A DNA stretch of 42,860 nucleotides from Pseudomonadales bacterium. Its GTDB lineage: Bacteria > Pseudomonadota > Gammaproteobacteria > Pseudomonadales > DT-91. The notes under the pieces are model-generated. The model was given only the letters and a program-made list of their open reading frames with translations, was not told the origin of the DNA and ran no database searches. The stretch lies in NCBI GenBank assembly GCA_013215055.1, contig JABSRQ010000002.1, positions 1 to 42,860 of the forward strand, given 5' to 3'. The translations under genes were made by a program, and so were the position numbers. Positions 34,634 to 42,429 of this stretch are shown here, in pieces; the first letter of the stretch is position 1, and every line of letters starts with the position of its first letter.

Positions 34634-34756
34634 CGTTAACCTCGGTTACCTAAATTTCAGCCTATCTCATCAAGCATAGTTCACTCAAAGGGCTTAATCA
34701 TATATTTAAACTGCACTTTTAATATACTTAATGCCTAGCTGTTTATTCCCCTTTAT

Positions 34757-35179
34757 TCATTTTAGTGTTTTAAGCATCGCAATATGCTTTATACCGGCAT
34801 CTAAAAAAGGCTCACCATAGCTTACAAAACCCAGTTTTTGATAAAACTCCAATGCCGATATTTGTGCATGCAGGAAGACCTGGCTATCACCTCGTTTTTT
34901 AGCCTCGCCCATCAAGCTCTTCATCACCGTATTACCTAGCCCCTGGTGCCTAAAAGCGGCTAACACGGCCACGCGGCCAATATGCCCATCGGTTAATAAT
35001 CGCCCTGTGGCGACGATCTTTTTATCGCTATAGATCACGCAGTGCAAGGCATTATCATCGAGCCCATCAATATCGAGCTCGGCGCTGACACCTTGCTCCA
35101 GGGTAAATACCTGATGCCTTAAAGCGAGTATATCTGGCTGTGTTTTAACCGTGAATCTAACAACTTGAGTGGTAAACAT
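34757..35179 (-). CDS. GNAT-family N-acetyltransferase
   Basis: A 140-residue GNAT domain: ILALRHQVFTLEQGVSAELD at the start, acetyl-CoA-binding HIGRVAVLAAFRHQGLGNTV (R/QxxGxG form), and the C-terminal ALEFYQKLGFVSYGEPF. It resembles the ElaA/YjcF type. It would acetylate an amine on a small molecule or protein; the substrate is unknown. It starts 3 nt after the stop of the permease gene, so they form an operon, which raises the possibility that it modifies the permease substrate. Confidence 0.88.
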   Translation of the reverse strand: MFTTQVVRFTVKTQPDILALRHQVFTLEQGVSAELDIDGLDDNALHCVIYSDKKIVATGRLLTDGHIGRVAVLAAFRHQGLGNTVMKSLMGEAKKRGDSQVFLHAQISALEFYQKLGFVSYGEPFLDAGIKHIAMLKTLK

Positions 35180-35182
35180 GGT

Positions 35183-36307
35183 TTATCCAACCGGCACCGC
35201 AAACAGGGTAATAAATAATAAAATAGCCGCTAACAAAATCCATGCCGATTTAATCCATAAAGACTTTGTAACGGTTAAAGCCACGATGCATTGAATAAAA
35301 TAATAAAAAGCAAAGGATCGAGAAGCCAAGGCCAAAACCTCAAAGGTATTTACAGTCCAGGTTAAGATAATCGCACCTATGCCCACCACTAAATATCCCA
35401 GAGCTGGTTTCATTTTCCCCTGGCTCATTTCTTCCATATTACCGGTTGCCGCTAACATATCGGCCACCGCTGCCGAAAATTGACTCAAGGTTGCAGCAAG
35501 AATCAAAGGCGGGATAAGCATCATAGAGACCAAACCGATTAAATCGATCAGGCTGTGATCATTGTATTCACCATTTAAAGCATGCAGCACAGGCAGCGCC
35601 AATGCCACAAACGAGATATAAACAATGCTGGATATGATTTGCGACCAACGTGAGGTTTTTATTCTTAATGCAGCATCATAGGTTTTACCTAAATAGCGGC
35701 TGGTTTCAAAACCTTGTACCACAATCAATGTGCCTGCCAATATGGTTAACATCTTCCAATTGGACTGATCTTGCCAGGCAGGCATGATTAAACCTTCTGC
35801 CGATTGCCAGGCATTAAGATCATAAAAAGCGAGGTTTATCGATAAAAGAATGATGATGGCAAAGGTTGCAATTAAGGCCCACTTCTCCAGAAATTCTAAC
35901 GGAGCTAAACCTTTAAGCAAACCGATAAGCGTGATCACAATAATAACGGCGGTGGTTAATAGATCTTCATTGAGATGTGTATCGGCATTGAGACTGGTTA
36001 ATACAAAAGCCGACAGGATATGCAGATATAAACACACCGAAATCACATAAGCTAAAATCAAGGCAAGATCGGATAAGCGTTGAAATGTGAGTGTTGTTTT
36101 GGCTGGATTGTCCTGCAAGGCAGGTTCAACATGGCGGATGTTAAATCGAATCATCTCCCCTACAGCAAAAGCCAATAAACAAATCAAGGCCATGGCATAA
36201 ACCGAATAAGCCGCCACGGCCCCACCCAGAATAGGCACAATCACTAAAAACCCGCTACCAAATATAGAGGCCAGGGGTGTGCTAATAGCACCGAAAAACT
36301 GTTTCAC
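35183..36307 (-). CDS. Multi-pass membrane transporter, APC-superfamily-like
   Basis: A 374-residue protein with about ten to eleven helices. The N-terminal STPLASIFGSGFLVIVPILG resembles the unwound TM1 glycine region of APC/LeuT-fold amino-acid permeases, and GTLIVVQGFETSRYLGKTYD resembles their TM6 region. The start is GTG 36307 with a strong AAGGA 7 nt upstream. It probably takes up an amino acid or amine by ion coupling. It is co-transcribed with the GNAT gene. A 7-bp-arm palindrome lies 62 bp upstream of the start (listed). Confidence 0.75.
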   Translation of the reverse strand: MKQFFGAISTPLASIFGSGFLVIVPILGGAVAAYSVYAMALICLLAFAVGEMIRFNIRHVEPALQDNPAKTTLTFQRLSDLALILAYVISVCLYLHILSAFVLTSLNADTHLNEDLLTTAVIIVITLIGLLKGLAPLEFLEKWALIATFAIIILLSINLAFYDLNAWQSAEGLIMPAWQDQSNWKMLTILAGTLIVVQGFETSRYLGKTYDAALRIKTSRWSQIISSIVYISFVALALPVLHALNGEYNDHSLIDLIGLVSMMLIPPLILAATLSQFSAAVADMLAATGNMEEMSQGKMKPALGYLVVGIGAIILTWTVNTFEVLALASRSFAFYYFIQCIVALTVTKSLWIKSAWILLAAILLFITLFAVPVG

Positions 36308-36368
36308 AAACGGTCCTTTTTGTTTTATGCGGGGAATATCATTTTTCAGTTTCGGAGTTTAACACTTC

Positions 36369-36384
36369 GTTAGTTAAAACTAAC
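36369..36384. promoter_or_regulatory. Palindrome upstream of the permease gene (putative operator)
   Basis: GTTAGTT-AA-AACTAAC, flanked by CACTT and AAGTG which extend the dyad. It is 62 bp before the GTG start of the permease-GNAT operon, a typical repressor position. The cognate regulator is not in the window. Confidence 0.45.
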
Positions 36385-36835
36385 ACCTAAGTGGGTATCC
36401 GCTTTTACTCCTATGTTTAAATAGCCATGATATCAAAAACCAAAAAGTCCTTTATGCCTTGATTGATGAAGCTCATTTGATGCATATGCAGCTGCTGAGA
36501 AAGCTCAGCTTATTATTTGATAGGTTCCCGAAAAAATAACCTGGTGTTATTGGGTCAATAATAATTGACTACACTTTGATTTTTTGACAGATAATAATTT
36601 TTGGGAAAAGTGTGACGATCATTTGGCTCGCTACAGATACTTATGGCTTAAAGTCAGTATAAAAGTCACTTATAAAATGAATGGCTAAACAAGTTAAAAT
36701 CCCATCAAAAAGTCACTTGTTAGTTGAATCTTCGGTATAAAAAAATTGAAATATAAGTAATAAGAAGTGCTCCATATACCCTAGGTTAAATCATATCTAA
36801 CACCTCAATACAATAGACAATAGCAGTGTTATTTT

Positions 36836-36880
36836 ACCTTGCAGCCGTCTTCGGTTATGGTAGCAGCCCTTATGCAAGGT
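36836..36880 (+). promoter_or_regulatory. Structured leader element upstream of the SGNH/MBOAT operon
   Basis: Closing stem ACCTTGCA (36836-36843) and TGCAAGGT (36873-36880) around a GC-richer core (GCCGTCTTCGGTTATGGTAG part), 40 nt before the ATG, in an otherwise AT-rich region. It does not match the GEMM c-di-GMP riboswitch or other leaders I know. Confidence 0.35.
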
Positions 36881-36920
36881 CTCCGCTTTTCTCAATAAAA
36901 TAACCTATCTCCATTTTTTT

Positions 36921-38156
36921 ATGAATCAAGAAAAAAAATCTCTATCTTTATTTGCTTTAATTTTTTTAAGCTGTTTATTGCTGCTATCAGCTTTAGTGAT
37001 TGCATTGCATGTCATCGTAGACCCTGATAATCGCTATAACCTGGTAAATATTCCGTCCATAGAAAAGCGTAAAGGGGCTTTGGTTGAAAGTGGAAAAAAT
37101 AAAACTCACTTAATTCAAAATACCGACGCTAACTGTATTATTTTGGGTACATCACGAAGTGAGGCAGGCATCCTCCCCGAATCTATCTCGGATTATAACT
37201 GTATAAACGTATCATTGATGCATGGCTCGATTCACGATATGCAAGATATTCTCAATTTTGCAGATCATTATATGGATATAAAATCTGTATTTTTTGGCAT
37301 TGATTATGCGATGTTCTTACCCAATGAAGACAAAGTTCTACATTCTTATACTTTGCCCAATCAAGAAGATAAAGAAATTAACGCTTCATTTACGGATATG
37401 CTTTCTGTTACAAAACTAATCGATATTATAAGAGTGTTAGCAGGAGAGCCGGTTAAAAGCTCTGACATACATGAAGACAATGGCGTACGAAAAACGAATC
37501 GATGGCAAGAAAGTTTTGAACGAAATGGCCATGCACCCATGTTTTTACATAATGAGCGTCGTTTCATTATGCGTGAAATCTATAACAAACCAACTAACCG
37601 CACTCAGGAAACAAGAAAAAGAACTCAATATAAACGCCCACATAAGAAACTAGGGAACAACAACAAAACTCAACATATTAGCTACCAAAACAAGATGCAG
37701 AGTTTTAATGCTATTTTGAAGCTATGCCATTCTAAAGGCATAAAGTTATATCCATTTATTTCTCCGGTTCATATTCGTCAAATTCATTTAATTGATACCT
37801 CAGACCGATTAAATGATTTTTTTCAATGGAAACATGAGCTACTCGAACAAATCGCTAAAAGGGATTCTAGCATTGATTTATGGGATTTCTCATACATTCA
37901 AGGCATTTCCGATGAAGCTGTTCCAAAGGATAGAAGTCCGATGCAATGGTACTGGGAATCTCAACATTATAAACAAGCATTAGGGCAGCTGGTTTTGGAT
38001 GAAATGCAAAGCCAATCCACTACCTTCATAATCAATGCTAAGAATGTTGATGCTATTAATGAAAATCAAAGAATCGCTTTGCAAGAATTTAAACACTCAA
38101 ATAAACGAGTAGTAAAAAAACATGTAAACTGGAATAAAAGATACCATGCTCTTTAA
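36921..38156 (+). CDS. SGNH-like membrane-anchored partner of the MBOAT acyltransferase
   Basis: A 411-residue protein with one N-terminal membrane helix (LFALIFLSCLLLLSALVIAL) and a periplasmic body. IILGTSRSEAGILP near residue 73 looks like block I of SGNH/AlgJ-like proteins (Ser in GTSRS), and the end has WDFSYIQG and WYWESQHYKQALGQLVLDE, a pattern recurring in proteins paired with MBOATs. Together they would accept acyl groups and transfer them to a surface polymer. The central 200-250 region is unusually Lys/Arg/Asn-rich. There is no Shine-Dalgarno before ATG 36921, only a T-run. It overlaps the MBOAT start by 11 nt. Confidence 0.7.
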   Translation: MNQEKKSLSLFALIFLSCLLLLSALVIALHVIVDPDNRYNLVNIPSIEKRKGALVESGKNKTHLIQNTDANCIILGTSRSEAGILPESISDYNCINVSLMHGSIHDMQDILNFADHYMDIKSVFFGIDYAMFLPNEDKVLHSYTLPNQEDKEINASFTDMLSVTKLIDIIRVLAGEPVKSSDIHEDNGVRKTNRWQESFERNGHAPMFLHNERRFIMREIYNKPTNRTQETRKRTQYKRPHKKLGNNNKTQHISYQNKMQSFNAILKLCHSKGIKLYPFISPVHIRQIHLIDTSDRLNDFFQWKHELLEQIAKRDSSIDLWDFSYIQGISDEAVPKDRSPMQWYWESQHYKQALGQLVLDEMQSQSTTFIINAKNVDAINENQRIALQEFKHSNKRVVKKHVNWNKRYHAL

Positions 38157-39618
38157 TAGCTATGTTTTTATTTTTGCATTCTTACCCATTACGCTTATTT
38201 TATTTTATTGCAGTAAGAAATTTCATGGCACAAAAGCAGCACAAATTGTATTAGTTTTATCTTCCCTATTCTTCTATGCCTGGTGGGATGCTAGATACCT
38301 AGCACTCATATTACTCAGTGCAGGGTTTAATTATATATTGGGGCTATATCTCGCTTTCAGGCCCTTAAAACAAACGTATCACTTTGGGCTTATCGCAAAT
38401 ATATTATTATTAGCCTATTTTAAGTACCTCAACTTCTTTCTAGACAATATCAATGTACTCACAGATAGTAGTTTTACTATTGAACAAATAGTTCTTCCCT
38501 TAGCGATATCATTTTTTACTTTCCAGCAAATATCGTACTTAACCAGCTGTTATCAAAATCAAAAAGCAGAACATAATGTTATATGTTATTTATTGTTTAT
38601 CTGTTTTTTCCCTCAGCTAATTGCAGGGCCTATTGTTCATCATAAGGAAGTGCTTAAACAATTTACGAAGAAATCCTTTGCCACGATGAATTCCCCTCTT
38701 ATGGTAATTGGCCTGTGTATTTTCATTATAGGCTTGGCGAAAAAATTAATACTTGCAGACAGTTTGGCTCAATATGTTGATCCCGTATTTTCTAGCGCAA
38801 TGAATGGCGCTAACGTCAGTAATCAAGATGCCTGGATGGCATTATTTGCTTATAAATTTCAGCTATATTTCGACTTCTCAGGCTATGCTGATATGGCCAT
38901 AGGCTTAGGGCTTTTATTTGGTATAAAGTTACCCATCAATTTTGAATCACCGTATAAAGCCAGTAATATTTTTGAGTTCTGGAACCGCTGGCATATCACC
39001 TTAGCACGCTTTATGAGAAGCCATGTATACCGGCCATTAGCTAGGCGTTTCACCTTCTATGCAGGAGCACAGTGCGCTTTAGTGTTAAATATTGTGATTG
39101 GCGGCATCTGGCATGGAGCCGATTGGAACTTTTTATTATGGGGGCTTTTTAATGGTCTGTTACTGATAGGCAATCATTTCTATAGAAAGTTTAGCTATAG
39201 AAACTTTTCTAAAACTTTTTTGAAAAGCCATTATTATTATATCTGCTGCATATTGATAACCTTCTTTGCCACCATGTTATCCAGTGTCATGTTTCGCAGT
39301 GAAAGTCTTACCGCTGTATTAAATATGTTTACCCACTTATTCGTAATCAATGACTACAGCCACATGCTTCACACCAGTTGGATGGATTACTTGTTTATCA
39401 TTGCCCTGTTTTTTTTAGTGTGGTTTTTCCCTAATACAAAACAGATATTTAATGCTCATAAAGCGGGTATATCATTAATCAGATCAGTACCCGATAGTAT
39501 TATTAAATTGAAAATTGAACAGCTTACTATCAAACACAGTCTCTTTTTCAGCTTACTATTTTTTGTCTGTGTGCTGTTGCTCTCTAAAGAAAAGCCTTTT
39601 ATTTATTTCCAATTCTAA
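38146..39618 (+). CDS. MBOAT-family O-acyltransferase (AlgI/DltB type)
   Basis: A 490-residue protein with ten or more helices. Family landmarks: LFFYAWWDARYLALIL, LPLAISFFTFQQISYL, PQLIAGPIVHHKEV, FDFSGYADMAIGLGLLFG, FWNRWHITLARFMRSHVYRP and GGIWHGADWNFLLWGLFNG with the invariant His near residue 323. It moves acetyl or similar groups from a cytoplasmic donor across the membrane for O-acylation of an exopolysaccharide or cell-wall polymer. Its start lies inside the end of the SGNH-like gene (11-nt overlap), so translation is coupled. No polysaccharide synthesis genes follow, so the polymer is made elsewhere. Confidence 0.92.
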   Translation: MLFNSYVFIFAFLPITLILFYCSKKFHGTKAAQIVLVLSSLFFYAWWDARYLALILLSAGFNYILGLYLAFRPLKQTYHFGLIANILLLAYFKYLNFFLDNINVLTDSSFTIEQIVLPLAISFFTFQQISYLTSCYQNQKAEHNVICYLLFICFFPQLIAGPIVHHKEVLKQFTKKSFATMNSPLMVIGLCIFIIGLAKKLILADSLAQYVDPVFSSAMNGANVSNQDAWMALFAYKFQLYFDFSGYADMAIGLGLLFGIKLPINFESPYKASNIFEFWNRWHITLARFMRSHVYRPLARRFTFYAGAQCALVLNIVIGGIWHGADWNFLLWGLFNGLLLIGNHFYRKFSYRNFSKTFLKSHYYYICCILITFFATMLSSVMFRSESLTAVLNMFTHLFVINDYSHMLHTSWMDYLFIIALFFLVWFFPNTKQIFNAHKAGISLIRSVPDSIIKLKIEQLTIKHSLFFSLLFFVCVLLLSKEKPFIYFQF

Positions 39619-39835
39619 AAGTATTCAAACTCACATAATAGAGCTCTAATAAATCATGCTCGCAGCTACTGCGTTTATGCTTATAGAGTCACAACTCAAA
39701 CTGATCAGGTGATAATAAAAATCTAACAGGTAAATATTGTATTTCGGCTTAGCACAACATCATTGGATTGTCCGAACTCTCAACACACAGGACGCTCATT
39801 AACAGACAAGCAAACCTCCCCTCATAGCTATTAAT

Positions 39836-39875
39836 AAAAAACGCCTTTGCCACCGCCTTGCAGTGGAAGGCGTTT
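39836..39875 (-). terminator. Rho-independent terminator for minus-strand transcription
   Basis: Arms AAACGCCTT and AAGGCGTTT (39839-39847 and 39867-39875) with an inner CCAC / GTGG pairing; read on the minus strand it runs into six T. No minus-strand gene is close; it would stop antisense or read-through transcription from the fic side. Confidence 0.6.
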
Positions 39876-39900
39876 ACGCCTGGAATTGTGCGACTGCTTG

Positions 39901-40428
39901 GGTAATCAGCCGAAAGGAAAATCAGGTAAAGCAGATATGGGGCTGAGTTTTATTCAAAAGTTGTATGGCGTTGATAAGTTTAGCAAGGATAAAACAGCCG
40001 TTGAACACTACCAATTACGGAAAATTTAATCGAAACCTACGCTTGCAAAATTAAAGAAATGGCTGGATAAAACGTTGGCTAATACGCCCCCGAAAAGCAG
40101 TTTAGGCAAAGCGTTAAGTTATCTCAATAATCAATGGTCGCGTTTATGTCACTACGTTGATGATGGTCAGTGGCCAATCGATAATAATGCTGCGGAACAT
40201 AGCATGCGGCCGTTTGTAATTGGGCGTAAAAATTGGTTATTTTTAACCAGTGTTGGCTGCGCTAAAACGAGCGCCAACCTTTATAGCTTGATTGAGACAG
40301 CGAAGGCTAATAATTTAAACAGCTACGATTATCTTAAGCACGTATTCACGATGTTACCGCAGGCAGAGACTCTCGCAGATATCGATCAATTGCTGCCTTG
40401 GTCAGTTAACCACGAAATCAGCTATTAG
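39901..40428 (+). pseudogene. IS66 transposase C-terminal fragment with internal stop
   Basis: The frame begins to match IS66 transposases at QPKGKSGKADMGLSFIQKLYG, is broken by TAA at 40027-40029, and continues in the same frame with KLKKWLDKTLANTPPKSSLG, NNAAEHSMRPFVIGRKNWLF (containing the catalytic Glu of the DDE triad) and the LPWSVNHE end. The N-terminal two-thirds, including the two catalytic Asp, is absent. No frameshift is needed between the two segments, only the nonsense codon. Confidence 0.88.
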
Positions 40429-40453
40429 CAATATGGATTGGTTCGGTGCTTAC
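39901..40453 (+). mobile_element. IS66-family insertion-sequence remnant
   Basis: The 3' part of an IS66 element: a transposase fragment followed by TTCGGTGCTTAC ending at 40453, matching the GTAAGC-type terminal repeat of this family (read inward). The left end and the accessory genes tnpA and tnpB are missing; no GTAAGC-type end is visible upstream. It cannot move. Confidence 0.8.
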
Positions 40454-40569
40454 GGCTAATTAAATGGCTTTGATCTGCAAAATAACCATGACCCAAATAT
40501 CCACAGGAACAGACACCTACTTTTGTACAATCACATCAGGTTTATTTTTGCTCCAATTAACAATTGAGA

Positions 40570-40599
40570 GTCCAATTAATCACCTTCAATTAATTGGAC
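40570..40599. other. 11-bp-arm palindrome within an AATTAA-rich cluster
   Basis: GTCCAATTAAT, 8-nt loop, ATTAATTGGAC, then GTTTTA on the plus strand. The surroundings (40553-40635) hold several more CAATTAA/TTAATTG motifs. It lies just past the 3' end of fic; it could be a terminator or a protein-binding array. Confidence 0.45.
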
Positions 40600-40663
40600 G
40601 TTTTATCCAAACAATCCCCAAACCATTAATTGAACAGTGGCTCAGAAAAAAATAATGAGTGGA

Positions 40664-41893
40664 TTAATCCTTAGGCGCTAATTTGGGGAAGTAGTATTCT
40701 TCAGCATGAATAGGCAAAGCCCACTTGATAGGCGAGCGATTTGTCTCAGTTGTAATTAAACCCTCTTTTTTTAATTGAGAAACGAGATTAGTTAAGGTTT
40801 TATCTTTTAACCCCGTAATTGGCCCAACTTCTGATCGCTTTATCTCGCCAACAAGGAACAGCTTTTGCAATAATAGGATAGCTTCATCACGCAATGTTGG
40901 CATGAATTCAGTTTGATTTGAGTCTTTTAGTATCCTCTTTTCTTGTCTAGCTTTCACATAGGATTTAATACGATCATCAGCACCTTCAATAGCAAATAAC
41001 ATGGTCATGTAGTTAACCTGATCAAGAGCTGTATCTATCATATAATGACAAAAATTAAGCAGTTCAGACTCACTCAAGTTCCCTCTACCATCCCGATCAC
41101 CTTTCCTTGGGTGATCAGCAGCAGCAAGCATATTTTTATATGCATCACCACTCCGCGCTAGTCCTCGACTTAAACACCATATACCTACCCCCTTCAGACC
41201 AATCTTCTTGAGAATTTCATCAATATGTAAACGTGCAGTTCGGCCATTCCCATCCGCAAAAGGATGCATCCAAACAAGTCTGTGGTGAGATGAGACTGCA
41301 CCAATAATGTGTTTTAGCTTATATCCCTTCGTGAGGTCATAAGCCTCTTCAAATCGGTGTAAACAATACTTCAAGTCATCACCACTGGGCGCTTCATGGT
41401 TCCCCACATCAGCATCTGTTTCACGTATTTCACCAGGAATTACAGGTGTGCTATCAGTGCGTTCCTGATTCCAAACAACCCTCTTTTCCTCAGGTATTTG
41501 CATCATAAATTGTTCGTGAATAGAGCAGATGAAATCAACTTTATAAATATCTGCCTTTTCAACCGGATTTCCCTCTAGCCAATCTTGAACTTTGATATGA
41601 GCTATTGATTCCTTAGCAAAATCTTTCTTCGTAGGCTCTTCAGAATAAACACCTTTCATCGCCTCGCGTATTTCACGGAGCGTTGTTGGGTTGCCCTCTA
41701 TACGATTACTGTAATAAGAATTCATCAGCCTCATATGCTGAGTCATGACATCCATCACTGTGCTATTTATTCTACCGGCCAAATATGAGTCGGCTCCAAT
41801 TAGCTCGGTAGCTTTATCCCGTAAGCTATTGGACTCCTCCCTATCTAGAGTCATTTCTTGGGGAATCATAGGATCAATCATCGACACGTGCAT
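40664..41893 (-). CDS. Fic-domain protein (AMPylase), class II
   Basis: A 409-residue Fic protein. An N-terminal inhibitory helix carries SNRIEGN (Ser 62, Glu 66, fitting S/TxxxEG/N), so autoinhibition is in cis (class II). The Fic core has the flap GEIRETDADVG and the catalytic loop HPFADGNGRTAR (210-221) intact. The C-terminus (about 325-400) is a winged-helix-like domain (GPITGLKDKTLTNLVSQLKK). It transfers AMP or another nucleotide to protein hydroxyls; the target is unknown. ATG 41893 has GATGGA just upstream; ATG 41881 is possible. It lies between an IS66 remnant and 12-bp repeats that occupy its 5' region, so it is probably on acquired DNA. Confidence 0.92.
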   Translation of the reverse strand: MHVSMIDPMIPQEMTLDREESNSLRDKATELIGADSYLAGRINSTVMDVMTQHMRLMNSYYSNRIEGNPTTLREIREAMKGVYSEEPTKKDFAKESIAHIKVQDWLEGNPVEKADIYKVDFICSIHEQFMMQIPEEKRVVWNQERTDSTPVIPGEIRETDADVGNHEAPSGDDLKYCLHRFEEAYDLTKGYKLKHIIGAVSSHHRLVWMHPFADGNGRTARLHIDEILKKIGLKGVGIWCLSRGLARSGDAYKNMLAAADHPRKGDRDGRGNLSESELLNFCHYMIDTALDQVNYMTMLFAIEGADDRIKSYVKARQEKRILKDSNQTEFMPTLRDEAILLLQKLFLVGEIKRSEVGPITGLKDKTLTNLVSQLKKEGLITTETNRSPIKWALPIHAEEYYFPKLAPKD

Positions 41894-41914
41894 TTTCCAT
41901 CAGGTAATTTAACG

Positions 41915-42022
41915 GGTAAAACAACTGGTAAAACAACTGGTAAAACAACTGGTAAAACAACTGGTAAAACAACTGGTAAAACAACTGGTAAAACAACTGG
42001 TAAAAAAACTGGTAAAAAAACT
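41915..42022. repeat. 12-bp tandem repeat, nine units
   Basis: Seven exact GGTAAAACAACT units followed by two with C changed to A, starting 22 bp upstream of the fic ATG. On the plus strand they translate as GKTT/GKKT in an open frame from GTG 41888 to TGA 42035 (49 residues). They also form the presumed leader or promoter region of fic. Confidence 0.97.
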
Positions 42023-42078
42023 GGTAATTTTTATTGATAAAAAAGTCTAAACTGTTTATTGGTAATTATCAATAAAAT

Positions 42079-42133
42079 GCCTCTAAGTTTTAAGTCTATA
42101 GGCATTAAGCCTCTAAGAATTAAGTCCATAAGG
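42079..42133. repeat. Degenerate 30-bp direct repeat
   Basis: GCCTCTAAG...TTAAGTC[T/C]ATA occurs at about 42079-42102 and 42109-42133, with a 30-bp period and a few mismatches. It sits between the two 12-bp repeat clusters. Confidence 0.75.
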
Positions 42134-42167
42134 TAGTGAATGGATGTCTAATCTTTAGCTTATAACT

Positions 42168-42227
42168 GGCAAAAGAACTGGTAAAAGAACCGGTAAAACA
42201 ACCGGTAAAACAACCGGTAAAACAACT
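42168..42227. repeat. Second, diverged 12-bp repeat cluster, five units
   Basis: Five units related to the fic-proximal repeat (GGCAAAAGAACT, GGTAAAAGAACC, GGTAAAACAACC twice, GGTAAAACAACT). On the plus strand they read G-K-R/T-T in a different frame from the first cluster, and the frame stays open from 42159 to 42479. Changes at third codon positions are silent. Confidence 0.93.
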
Positions 42228-42365
42228 AGAAATTTAACCGGAAAAAGCGGCGAAATAGGGCGGATATTTGGCTTGATATATATTCTAGAATACTTGGTTA
42301 AATCTCACTTGGTGAAATACTACTCTTCTCTAAATAGGAGATTAGCTTTATGGAATCGGTCTCCG

Positions 42366-42420
42366 TGTGTTAAATCGCATCCAAAATTGACCCACTATTT
42401 GCATCGAAAACTGCCCCACC
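42366..42420. mobile_element. Probable IS21-family terminal repeat remnant
   Basis: From TGTGTT at 42366, two spaced copies of a motif, CCAAAATTGACCCACT (42381-42396) and CGAAAACTGCCCCACC (42405-42420), as in the multiple end repeats of IS21-type elements (GAAAA-TGACCCACC). No istA/istB genes are in the window. Confidence 0.55.
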
Positions 42421-42429
42421 TAATGAGCC

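Larger units (their letters stand above)
36308..36920. other. 613-bp intergenic region with several palindromes
   Basis: Separates the permease (minus) from the SGNH-like gene (plus). No ORF is supported. Besides the two elements listed separately it has a hairpin GCTGAG-AAAG-CTCAGC (36494-36509) and two copies of AAAAGTCACTT (36661-36671 and 36707-36717, 46 bp apart) that could be protein-binding sites. The region is AT-rich and its size suggests complex control of the acyltransferase pair. Confidence 0.55.

Noticed and set aside
36836..36880. c-di-GMP (GEMM) riboswitch
   Set aside because: The conserved GEMM blocks are not present; only a generic stem with a GC-rich core is seen.
39836..39875. 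Possible integron attC site (AACGCCTT ... AAGGCGTTT)
   Set aside because: The ends do not fit the RYYYAAC/GTTRRRY core sites and there is no integrase or cassette array; a minus-strand terminator with a T-run explains it better.
40464..40655. 63-residue plus-strand ORF after the IS66 end
   Set aside because: No Shine-Dalgarno or family, and it runs through the palindrome cluster; composition looks non-coding.
41915..42022. CRISPR array
   Set aside because: Units are 12 bp and contiguous without spacers, and no cas genes are present.
41915..42227. Plasmid-type iterons/replication origin
   Set aside because: No Rep gene, DnaA boxes or AT-rich melting region next to the repeats; coding-type periodicity is a better fit.
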